This document shows positions 46,612 to 53,246 of a stretch of 64,000 bases of DNA, in pieces. The number at the start of each line of letters is the position of its first letter. Within the stretch, counting starts at the first letter, position 1. Source of the stretch: JADGHX01 sp037200125 (GTDB taxonomy: Bacteria; Pseudomonadota; Gammaproteobacteria; Steroidobacterales; Steroidobacteraceae). The notes under the pieces were generated by a model. That model saw only the letters and a list, made by a program, of their open reading frames with translations, did no database searches and was not told where the DNA came from. The stretch is taken from positions 310,001 through 374,000 of the forward strand of contig JBBCGS010000001.1 in NCBI GenBank assembly GCA_037200125.1. Reading direction: 5' to 3'. The translations under genes and the position numbers were made by a program.

Positions 46612-47004
46612 TTAGCGTTGCGCAACCCTGGTGGTGGCTGTGTTCGTCGGCGCAGTGACCACAGCGATGCGCGAGGGATCGTCACCATTGATCAGCGCGA
46701 GCATCGGCTGTCGACGCGCCTGACCGCGACATCGATCGCCGCCAGCTTGCAACGTTTGACCCCGCGCGCGCTCGGCCAGCCCGAATGCCATCGCTCGTGT
46801 CGCACACTTGGTCGGCCGCTGAAACGAGTCGCCGGTAGAGCGTCGCGTTGCCTTGGAGCGTCGTCAAAATCCAGGTCCGCGTAGCTCACCGTCCGAGTCA
46901 CGGTGTCGACGGGAAGTGGCGCATCCGCGCGAACGGCGGTAAACGGGATCAAAGTCAGTGCGGCAACGACAGTGATCATCGGTGGCTTTGTTGAGAGCTT
47001 TCAC
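46612..47004 (-). pseudogene. UrcA-family small secreted protein with frameshifts
   Basis: A small exported protein of the UrcA family (function unknown). The GTG at 47004 follows AAAGGGTGA. A signal segment (VVAALTLIPFTAVRA) leads to RTVSYADLDL. After an extra T in a TTTT run comes GNATLYRRLVSAADQVC, and later, in a third frame, RCKLAAIDVAVRRVDS, the conserved UrcA ending. At least four shifts are needed for one reading that ends at 46612. The pattern of conserved Cys (QVC ... CKLAA) fits the family well. Confidence 0.65.
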
Positions 47005-47150
47005 GGCATCACCCTTTACGTTGTTCGTGACCCATCGAGTCATGGCGCATACGATGCGCGTGAGGGCTGACGGGTTACTGTACGGCGGCCGTCAACCTCG
47101 CGTCAGCATTTGTTTTGCGCGGGGATGCGGATCTCGGTGATGCGGGCTAT

Positions 47151-47181
47151 GTGCGGGTGCGGTGCGGGTGCGGGTGCGCGG
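47151..47181. repeat. Short GTGCGG-type tandem repeat
   Basis: About five imperfect copies of GTGCGG(G) in the gap between the UrcA remnant and the response regulator. The 207-bp gap 47005-47211 holds nothing else I can assign; both flanking genes are on the minus strand. Confidence 0.6.
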
Positions 47182-47211
47182 CAGAGGCGGTAGCGCGGAA
47201 CACATCGCATT

Positions 47212-47835
47212 TCAGGTGAGGATGTAGCCGAGGCCGCGCACCGCCCGCAGGGTCGCGCGGCTACCGAGCTTCGTCCGCAGTGACTCGAGGTGCTCCTCAA
47301 TCTGGGCGCGATCGAGCTGGGTCTGCGACAGTTGCTGTGCGAGTGCCGCACTGGTAACGATCTTCCCGCGGTTGCGTATCAGAACATCGAGAATGTCGCG
47401 CTCGCAGGCGGATAATTCGCTGGCGTCTTCCAGAGGGCTCGCGGGAGCGATTGCGGCTTTGGACGAAGCGTGCATGTCAGGCACCTGGGCCAACGCCTCG
47501 CAGCGGGCAACGAGCTCCGCCACCTTGAAGGGCTTCGCCATGAAGTCGTCGGCGCCGGTTGCGAACGCTGTCGCCCGATCCTCGGCGCGATCCCGCGCCG
47601 TGAGTACCATGATGGGCAGCCTCAGACCGCGGCGACGCAGGCGAGAGACGAGCTCCAGGCCGCTCTGTCCGGGCAGGCCAATGTCGACCACGGCCAGCGC
47701 AAATCCAGACGTCTCGAGGCGAGGCAGCGCCGCCTCCGCACTGCCCGCATGCTCTGTCTCGTAGCCTGCACGGTTGAGCGCGGCACGAACGCCGTCGGCC
47801 ACCAGCACGTCGTCTTCTACGATCATGACTTTCAT
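47212..47835 (-). CDS. OmpR-family response regulator, orphan
   Basis: A 207-residue two-component regulator. The receiver domain has the acidic pair EDD (7-9), the phospho-acceptor D51 in VVDIGLPG, and the Lys in MAKPF. The C-terminal winged helix is short and divergent (ELSACERDILDVLIRNRGKIVTSAALAQQLS ... LRTKLGSRATLRAVRGLGYILT). No histidine kinase is adjacent. It may accept signal from the kinase at 48544 or act alongside the regulator at 49919, which it resembles in the receiver. Its start faces a 323-bp inverted-repeat element. Confidence 0.92.
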   Translation of the reverse strand: MKVMIVEDDVLVADGVRAALNRAGYETEHAGSAEAALPRLETSGFALAVVDIGLPGQSGLELVSRLRRRGLRLPIMVLTARDRAEDRATAFATGADDFMAKPFKVAELVARCEALAQVPDMHASSKAAIAPASPLEDASELSACERDILDVLIRNRGKIVTSAALAQQLSQTQLDRAQIEEHLESLRTKLGSRATLRAVRGLGYILT

Positions 47836-47873
47836 GGCCTCTACTATCTCAACCCATCCTTGCGACTTCCTGA

Positions 47874-48196
47874 CTAGTGGGGCGAATCGGAAATTCGAAG
47901 CGCTTTTCGGAAAATCGCCCTGACGGCATCAGGAAGCCGGGGCGCGCAAGCGAAGGGGGCGAGGGAAAAATGACAGGGGGCTGTCAAACTCGACGCCAAC
48001 GCTAATTTGCCTGCTCGCCGCTCCGTATCGACGCGGCTGAAAACCGAGTTACCGCATGGCTCTGAATGGCACGGCCTCACGTTTGACAGCCCCCTGTCAT
48101 TTTTCCCTCGCCCCCTTCGCTTGCGCGCCCCGGCGCCGCGCTCAGCGAACAGCGATTTTCCGACAAGCGCTTCGAATTTCCGATTCACCCCACTAG
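47874..48196. mobile_element. MITE-like inverted-repeat element, 323 bp
   Basis: Two 116-bp arms (47874-47989 and 48081-48196) are near-identical inverted copies around a 91-bp core. The outer ~45 bp and inner ~50 bp are almost perfect; about 20 bp between them differ. Both outer ends are the palindrome CTAG, which could be a 4-bp target duplication as made by IS5-type transposases. Each arm contains the smaller palindrome TGACAGGGGGCTGTCA. No protein is encoded. It lies between the orphan regulator and the promoter at 48207. Confidence 0.75.
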
Positions 48197-48206
48197 CCGC
48201 CCTTCA

Positions 48207-48238
48207 GTCAGTTTCGAGTCAATTTAAGGGGATACCGT
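48207..48238 (+). promoter_or_regulatory. Direct-repeat promoter box A
   Basis: GTCAGT at 48207 and GTCAAT at 48218 (11 bp apart), then TACCGT at 48233 as the -10, 15 bp from the second half-site. The layout is the same as at 50630, 51158, 61147 and 62320. It drives the small membrane protein at 48301. Confidence 0.7.
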
Positions 48239-48300
48239 ACCTATCGAAGGACGAGGCAGGGCGACGTGGCGCGCCCGGGCACGCTGCAGGAGAAGCCATT

Positions 48301-48492
48301 ATGTCCATCGACAAAAATCGCCTTGCCATCGCCTTGGCTCTCGTCGTGGTGGCAATCACCGTGGAAGTCAGTGTGCAGATCTCGCAGCGCGAGACCGCCG
48401 GCTACTGGGCCTACGCCGAGTCCGCGCCAGGCTCTTCGCCTACTCCGGCGACGGCGTCGGGCGCGCAAAATGCGATGCCGGCGAACGGATAA
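48301..48492 (+). CDS. Small single-pass membrane protein (63 aa)
   Basis: A 63-residue protein with a short charged N terminus (MSIDKNR), one hydrophobic helix (LAIALALVVVAITVEVSV) and a Ser/Pro/Ala-rich tail. AGGAGAAGCC precedes the ATG. No family is recognised. It has its own direct-repeat promoter and resembles in size and layout the product at 51252, suggesting a set of small envelope peptides under the neighbouring two-component system. The two-component operon at 48544-50587 converges with it. Confidence 0.75.
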   Translation: MSIDKNRLAIALALVVVAITVEVSVQISQRETAGYWAYAESAPGSSPTPATASGAQNAMPANG

Positions 48493-48543
48493 ACCGCCCC
48501 CTCCGCGGCGTGCGTGAGAGGCTCACGCTGGACGGCAGGTTTC

Positions 48544-49935
48544 TCAGGCCGCTGGGGCGCCAGGCGGCACTGGGAACTGGATGGTGATTGCGGTGCCCTT
48601 TCCATCGGGCCCCGCGTCGATCGCGACCGCCGCGCCGTGCAGCTGCGCCACTTCGTTGACGATCGCGAGTCCCAGACCGCTTCCGCCACCGCGGGTATTG
48701 CTGGCTCGGAAGAAGCGCTCGAGCACCCGCGTCCTTTCCTCCGGCGGGATGCCGATGCCCGTATCGGTCACGCGCAAAAAGGGCGCCCCTTCCCGCACGC
48801 CGCAGCGAACCGTGACGCTGCCGCCCTTGGGGGTATAGGCGATGGCGTTGTTCGTGAGATTCCCCAGGGCCTCGGTGAGGAGCCACGCAACGCCCCGAAC
48901 GCTCGCGGGCTCGATTTCGGCACCCAGGTCGATACCCGCCGCGTCGGCGGCGGTGAGGCGATCGGTGATCACGGTCTCGACGATGCTCGGCAAGTCGATG
49001 GGGACGAGCTCCCAGTTGAGGTTCGCGGCCTGATCGGATCGCGCAAGCGTGAGGAGCTGGTGCGTAGTGTGTCCCAATCGCCGGGCGCCCTCGAGCGCCA
49101 TGAGCAATCGCGGTTGCGTTGGGCTGCCTGCCTCCTCGTCTGCCAGCAGCTCCAGTTGGGCCTGCAGGCCCGTGAGCGGAGTGCGCAACTGATGCGCGGC
49201 GCTTTCGAGGAATCGGCGTTGCGCGGCGCTCGTTTGCGTCACCGTGAGGAACAGGCGATTCAGTGCCGAGACGAGACTGCGGATTTCGATGGGTACGGAG
49301 GCGGTGCCGAGCGGCGCAAGATCCCTCGCCGATCGATGAGCGATCTGCGCTTCGACGTTCTGCAGCGGCGCCAGTGCCACGCGCACGCCAAACCAGATCA
49401 TCGCGAGCACGAGGCCGAGCTGCGCAACGTCCACCGCGAGCGAGGTGGTCAGGATGTTCCGGCGCGCGCGGTCGCGTTTGTGCAAGGTCTCGCCGACTGA
49501 AACCGTGATGGCACCCGCCGGGCCCAGCGTGCGATAGCTGACCAGTCGAATCTTCTCCCCGCGATAGGTCGCATCACCGCGCGCGGGGTTGTTCACGCGA
49601 GGTGCCAGTTCGGGCAGATCCTCGTCGCCGTAGATGAATCGTCCATCGGGGCCCGAGACACGGAAGTAGATCGAGTCGTAGGAGTCCGCGCGCAGGATGG
49701 AAACGGCGTCGGGCGGCAGAACGATCTTCGGCTTTCCGTCCTGGTCCACCTCGACGTGCGTCGAGACGGCAATTGCCGTGTCGATGAGCGCCTGATCGTA
49801 GGCTTCGCGAAACGGCGCGGCGGCGGTGAAGTAGTCGCTCAGCGTGCCGGCGATGAGAACGCCAATGGCCGGCAGAAGGAGGAGTGCGAACAGTCGCCGT
49901 CGGACGGACGGAACGCGTTCACTTTTCGTGCTCAT
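48544..49935 (-). CDS. Sensor histidine kinase, TctE/QseC type
   Basis: A 463-residue inner membrane kinase. Two membrane helices (LFALLLLPAIGVLIAGTL; VAQLGLVLAMIWFGVRVAL) flank a periplasmic 2CSK_N-like sensor domain (AAAPFREAYDQALIDTAIAVSTHVEVD). A HAMP region follows, then the H-box FLESAAHQLRTPLTGL, N-box LLTEALGNLTNNAIAY, and G-boxes DTGIGIP and GGGSGLGLAIV. The ATG at 49935 lies inside the end of the regulator gene (17-bp overlap), so the pair is translationally coupled. It probably senses a periplasmic or envelope signal and drives the direct-repeat promoters nearby (inference). Confidence 0.94.
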   Translation of the reverse strand: MSTKSERVPSVRRRLFALLLLPAIGVLIAGTLSDYFTAAAPFREAYDQALIDTAIAVSTHVEVDQDGKPKIVLPPDAVSILRADSYDSIYFRVSGPDGRFIYGDEDLPELAPRVNNPARGDATYRGEKIRLVSYRTLGPAGAITVSVGETLHKRDRARRNILTTSLAVDVAQLGLVLAMIWFGVRVALAPLQNVEAQIAHRSARDLAPLGTASVPIEIRSLVSALNRLFLTVTQTSAAQRRFLESAAHQLRTPLTGLQAQLELLADEEAGSPTQPRLLMALEGARRLGHTTHQLLTLARSDQAANLNWELVPIDLPSIVETVITDRLTAADAAGIDLGAEIEPASVRGVAWLLTEALGNLTNNAIAYTPKGGSVTVRCGVREGAPFLRVTDTGIGIPPEERTRVLERFFRASNTRGGGSGLGLAIVNEVAQLHGAAVAIDAGPDGKGTAITIQFPVPPGAPAA

Positions 49936-50587
49936 CGATTCGGTACCCCATGCCACGCACGGCACGGATGTGCGCCGCCTGGCCGAGCTTGGCGCGCAAT
50001 CTCGAGACGTACACCTCAATGGCATTGGGTGTGAGGTCATCGGTCCAATCGGTGACGGAGCTCATGAGCTTGTCCTTCGACACGATGCGGCCCGCGTTGT
50101 GAATCAGGCATTCGAGAATGGCCCACTCACGTTGCGTGAGATCGAGCGCCTCGCCGCCGACCTTCGCTTCCTTGTGCGGCAGATCGAGCTGCAGGCCGCC
50201 GAACGTCATTTGCGAGCTCGTGACGGAGTTCGCGCGACGAATGAGCGCGCGACAGCGAGCGACGAGCTCCGGCACCTGGAAGGGCTTCGTGAGGTAATCG
50301 TCGGCGCCGACATCGAGCGCGTTCACTCGATCGGTCAAGCCATCGCGTGCCGTGAGCATCAGCACCGGGATCGCCTTGCCCCGGTTGCGCAGGGAGCGCA
50401 GCAGCTGCATGCCATCTTCGCGGGGCAGTCCGATGTCGAGAACGGCGAGATCGAACGACTCCGCCTGCAGTGCCGAGCGCGCGGCTTCGGCATTCGTCAC
50501 GTGATCGACGGCGAACCCATTGTTCGCGAGCGCGCGGCGAACGGAATCGCCCACCAGCGCATCGTCTTCAACGATCAGGACTCGCAT
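49919..50587 (-). CDS. OmpR-family response regulator (QseB/TctD/PmrA type)
   Basis: A 222-residue regulator. The receiver has EDD at 7-9, phospho-acceptor D51 (LAVLDIGLPRED) and Lys in DYLTKPF. The C-terminal winged helix (GEALDLTQREWAILECLIHNAGRIVSKDKLMSSVTDW ... YVSRLRAKLGQAAHIRAVRGMGYRI) should bind tandem half-sites. OmpR-family dimers bind direct repeats spaced about one helical turn, exactly the 11-bp GTCAG repeats found five times around this gene. One lies between this gene and the divergent DUF6491 gene. It is followed by its kinase. Confidence 0.95.
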   Translation of the reverse strand: MRVLIVEDDALVGDSVRRALANNGFAVDHVTNAEAARSALQAESFDLAVLDIGLPREDGMQLLRSLRNRGKAIPVLMLTARDGLTDRVNALDVGADDYLTKPFQVPELVARCRALIRRANSVTSSQMTFGGLQLDLPHKEAKVGGEALDLTQREWAILECLIHNAGRIVSKDKLMSSVTDWTDDLTPNAIEVYVSRLRAKLGQAAHIRAVRGMGYRIDEHEK

Positions 50588-50629
50588 GCCACGAGCCTAC
50601 ACCACGGTCTGGCTTTGCAAAAGGCTCGA

Positions 50630-50661
50630 GTCAGTCCCGGGTCAGCGTAGCGGCATACCTT
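50630..50661 (+). promoter_or_regulatory. Direct-repeat promoter box B
   Basis: GTCAGT at 50630 and GTCAGC at 50641, then TACCTT at 50656 (15 bp from the second half-site). It lies in the divergent gap between the response regulator (start 50587) and the DUF6491 gene (start 50707). Confidence 0.72.
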
Positions 50662-50706
50662 GAAACCGTGCCTGATTGAGGCACGACAGGAAGGAAAGGG
50701 CTTCGT

Positions 50707-51099
50707 ATGAACACTCTCATCAAGACACACCGCGTGCTGGCGGCGGCGGTGCTCGCCGTGGCTCCGATCGGGCTTGCGTGTGCCAACACGGCGCCCGCCC
50801 CCGAGGCGTCGATTCCGTTCGTGAACTTCGGCGGCATCCATGACTGGAAGGCCGATCACGACAAGGGACTCTGGGTTCAGGACATACACCGCAAGTGGTA
50901 CTACGCCACGTTCATGGGGCCGTGCGTGGGCCTCGATTTCGCGGTGCATGTGGGCTTCGACGCGCGGCCGATGGACACGTTCGACCGGTTCAGCTCGGTC
51001 ATCGTCCCCGGCTGGGGTCGTTGCACGCTCAAGAGCATGACCACCAGCGATGGACCGCCGGTGAAGCGGAAGGCGGCCGCGCCGGCCGCCAACTCGTGA
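50707..51099 (+). CDS. Exported DUF6491-type protein 1
   Basis: A 130-residue secreted protein. A signal peptide (VLAAAVLAVAPIGLACA) is followed by a compact domain with HDWKADHDKGLWVQDIHRKWYYATFMGPC and a second Cys in GWGRCTLKSM, likely a disulfide pair. It matches the protein at 62417 (WKAD...KG.W.Q....YYA.F..PC). The function is unknown; family members are common in Xanthomonadales-like bacteria. Its promoter is box B, so it probably belongs to the two-component regulon. Confidence 0.8.
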   Translation: MNTLIKTHRVLAAAVLAVAPIGLACANTAPAPEASIPFVNFGGIHDWKADHDKGLWVQDIHRKWYYATFMGPCVGLDFAVHVGFDARPMDTFDRFSSVIVPGWGRCTLKSMTTSDGPPVKRKAAAPAANS

Positions 51100-51157
51100 G
51101 GCTCGCACGCCCGTGAATTTTCGCACTTGCGAAACTTCGCAAACGCCGCCTGATGCA

Positions 51158-51189
51158 GTCAGTCCCGCGTCAGTCCTCGCACGTAGCGT
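51158..51189 (+). promoter_or_regulatory. Direct-repeat promoter box C, start of the MdtABC-type operon
   Basis: GTCAGT at 51158 and GTCAGT at 51169, then TAGCGT at 51184 (15 bp from the second half-site). This is the only copy with two perfect GTCAGT half-sites. It is followed by the small lipoprotein at 51252 and, without another clear promoter, the BON-like gene and the pump genes. Confidence 0.75.
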
Positions 51190-51251
51190 TCACTCCCGAA
51201 GTAAGTCGGTTCCTGATCTGATCACTCAACGTCGTTACAGGAGATGCCCTC

Positions 51252-51440
51252 ATGTTGACCAAACTGGATCGAGTTGTTGTCGCCGCCGCGGTAGCCGCCA
51301 TCGGTGCGGCTGTGCTTCTGGCCTGTCAGGTGACGGATCGGCAGGATGCGGTCGAGTTCGCACAGATCGCAGCGGCCGCTCAGGCCACCTCGGCGATCGC
51401 GGCCGAGCCGAATCCTGCGATCACGCTGCCCGTCGCGTGA
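51252..51440 (+). CDS. Small lipoprotein-like peptide (62 aa)
   Basis: A 62-residue protein with N terminus MLTKLDR, a hydrophobic helix ending in VLLAC (a plausible lipobox) and an Ala-rich tail. AGGAGATG precedes the ATG. No family is recognised. Its plan mirrors the 63-residue protein at 48301. It is the first gene after box C and so may be co-expressed with the MdtABC-type pump downstream. Confidence 0.7.
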   Translation: MLTKLDRVVVAAAVAAIGAAVLLACQVTDRQDAVEFAQIAAAAQATSAIAAEPNPAITLPVA

Positions 51441-51463
51441 GCCGCGCGATGGGACGAGATGTG

Positions 51464-51503
51464 CGCGCCATTGCATGCTGCTCGCGAGCGATGCAATGGC
51501 GCG
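51464..51503 (+). other. Intercistronic hairpin
   Basis: A perfect 13-bp stem (CGCGCCATTGCAT and its complement) with a 14-base loop that itself contains CTCGCGAG. It starts 23 bp after the small lipoprotein stop. It may limit read-through into the pump genes or stabilise the upstream mRNA. Confidence 0.6.
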
Positions 51504-51588
51504 TACTGTTGTGCCCCGAAGTCGGAACACACGCCTCGTGCCACCTTTCACTCGCAGGTCGCTATCGGCGCGAACAGAGGATGCCAAC

Positions 51589-51777
51589 ATGCGTGTACTA
51601 ACCAGCCTTGGACAGCGGAAACGACAGGATGCCCCCACGATCGCCGTCAGCTGTTTCAATGGCGAGGTGGACCTGGGCGGCGTCGTCGGGTCGGAGGGCG
51701 CGCGCGACACCGTCGCACAGGTCGCCGGCAGCGTCACCGGCGTCACGGCGGTTCGAAACGGTCTCCTCGTCGGATAA
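51589..51777 (+). CDS. Minimal BON-like domain protein (62 aa)
   Basis: A 62-residue protein without signal peptide. The stretch VSCFNGEVDLGGVVGSEGAR followed by AGSVTGVTAVRNGLLV fits the conserved half of BON domains (G-x-V-x-L-x-G-x-V ... V-x-G-V-x-x-V-x-N), which bind membranes or lipids. The usual export signal is absent, so location is unclear. It sits between the small lipoprotein and the adaptor gene of the pump, probably in the same operon. Confidence 0.6.
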   Translation: MRVLTSLGQRKRQDAPTIAVSCFNGEVDLGGVVGSEGARDTVAQVAGSVTGVTAVRNGLLVG

Positions 51778-51877
51778 ATCCAAGGCGAACGGACCCGTTC
51801 GATGTCAGTCTATCGGCGCACGGTCCATTGGCGATGGCAGCCACCCTGGCGCCGTGCGAAGGGAGAAGCGGCGGGTG

Positions 51878-53191
51878 ATGACAGAACAAGAAGACGGGGC
51901 CGTCGGTGTGCAGCCGCAGGTGCGGGGGTTCCTGCGAAGGCGTCGGGGCCTTGCCATCGCGGTTGGGGGTGTCCTCGTAGCGCTACTCGTCATCGGGTTT
52001 CTCATGCTTCGGCACAGCTCGTCTCCGGGTTCGGGTCGCGGCAGGGCGGCGCAGCAGGGCGGGGCAAACGCGCCGGTGGCCGTGTCGATCGCCACGGCAA
52101 CGAAGGGCGATGTCGCCATTCGCATTCCGGCCCTGGGCTCCATCACGCCGCTTGCCACCGTGACCGTGCGAACGCAGATCAGCGGCCAGCTTCAGACCAT
52201 CGCCTTCAAGGAAGGGCAGCTGGTTCGCCAAGGCGACTTCCTCGCCCAAATCGACCCTCGGCCGTACGAGTCCGCGCTCGAGCAGGCGAAGGCAAACCTG
52301 CAGCGTGACGAGGCACTTCTCGCGGACGCGCAGCTCGATCTCAAACGCTATGTCGGCCTGCTCGCCGAGGACGCCATCGCTCAACAGCAGATCGACACGC
52401 AAAAGGCACTGGCCGCGCAGTACGAAGGCACCGTTGCGGGCGATCGCGCGCAGGTCAAAACCGCGGCGCTGAATCTGCAGTACACGCATATCGTCTCGCC
52501 TATTGCGGGCCGCGTTGGCTTGCGGCAGGTGGATGCCGGCAACTACGTCACGCCTGGCGATGCGAACGGCATCGTCGTCATTACGCAGCTGCAGCCGATC
52601 ACGGCGCTGTTCTCCATCCCCGAGGACAACATCGCAACGGTGATGCGAAGAATGAAGGAGGGCGCCTCGCTTCCCGTCGAGGCATACGACCGGAGCGACG
52701 CCACCAAGATCGCGGACGGCACGCTATCGACGGTCGACAATCAGATCGACCCCACAACGGGTACTTTCAAGCTGCGGGCGATGTTCGACAACGCCGAGGG
52801 GTCGCTGTACCCGAATCAGTTCGTGAACGTCCGCCTGCTCGTGAACACGCTGCGCGATCAGGTGATCGTGCCGAATGCCGCCGTGAACCGCGGCGCGCCC
52901 AACGGAACCCTTAGCACGTTCGTGTATCTCGTCAGGCCCGACAACACGGTGGCGGTGCGGCCCGTGGTGCTGGGCCCGGTCGACGGCGAGCGGGTAGCGG
53001 TGACTTCCGGTCTTGCGGCAGGCGATGTCGTGGTCACGGCGGGCGGGGACCGGCTTCGCGACGGCGCGCCGGTGGAGTTGCCGGCCGCCGCTTCGGCGGA
53101 GCCGGGAGCCGCGGGAGCACGGCCCGGCGCGCGGCCGCCGGGTGCGGGGGAGCGGAAACGCAATCGTCCGAGCTCGGGCTCCGGCTCATGA
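51878..53191 (+). CDS. mdtA: RND efflux periplasmic adaptor (MdtA-like)
   Basis: A 437-residue membrane fusion protein for the second pump. One N-terminal membrane anchor (GLAIAVGGVLVALLVIGFLML) is followed by the lipoyl/barrel half (VRTQISGQLQTIAFKEGQLVRQGDFLAQIDPRPYE), a coiled-coil hairpin, the second lipoyl half (YTHIVSPIAGRVGLRQVDAGNYV) and the membrane-proximal domain. The C terminus is a Gly/Pro/Arg-rich tail. GGGAGAAG precedes the ATG at 51878. The order adaptor, permease B, permease C, channel matches MdtABC-type systems, which export bile salts, novobiocin-like drugs and metal chelates in E. coli. MdtABC there is under BaeSR control. Confidence 0.92.
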   Translation: MTEQEDGAVGVQPQVRGFLRRRRGLAIAVGGVLVALLVIGFLMLRHSSSPGSGRGRAAQQGGANAPVAVSIATATKGDVAIRIPALGSITPLATVTVRTQISGQLQTIAFKEGQLVRQGDFLAQIDPRPYESALEQAKANLQRDEALLADAQLDLKRYVGLLAEDAIAQQQIDTQKALAAQYEGTVAGDRAQVKTAALNLQYTHIVSPIAGRVGLRQVDAGNYVTPGDANGIVVITQLQPITALFSIPEDNIATVMRRMKEGASLPVEAYDRSDATKIADGTLSTVDNQIDPTTGTFKLRAMFDNAEGSLYPNQFVNVRLLVNTLRDQVIVPNAAVNRGAPNGTLSTFVYLVRPDNTVAVRPVVLGPVDGERVAVTSGLAAGDVVVTAGGDRLRDGAPVELPAAASAEPGAAGARPGARPPGAGERKRNRPSSGSGS

Positions 53192-53246
53192 AATTGCGCA
53201 CGCCCCCGAGAACCGGGCTCCGGGCGATCCGGGCGGATGGCCTCGT

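Noticed and set aside
47091..47107. GTCAAC and GTCAGC 11 bp apart, a possible sixth direct-repeat promoter
   Set aside because: There is no TA...T -10 at the fixed distance on the plus strand and no plus-strand gene downstream; kept out of the regulon.
47960..48110. The inverted repeat as a simple transcription terminator
   Set aside because: Arms of 116 bp with a 91-bp core and CTAG at both ends are far larger than a terminator and fit a MITE-like element better.
51808..51830. Single GTCAGT upstream of the MdtA-like gene
   Set aside because: No second half-site 11 bp away, so the pump operon more likely starts at box C (51158).
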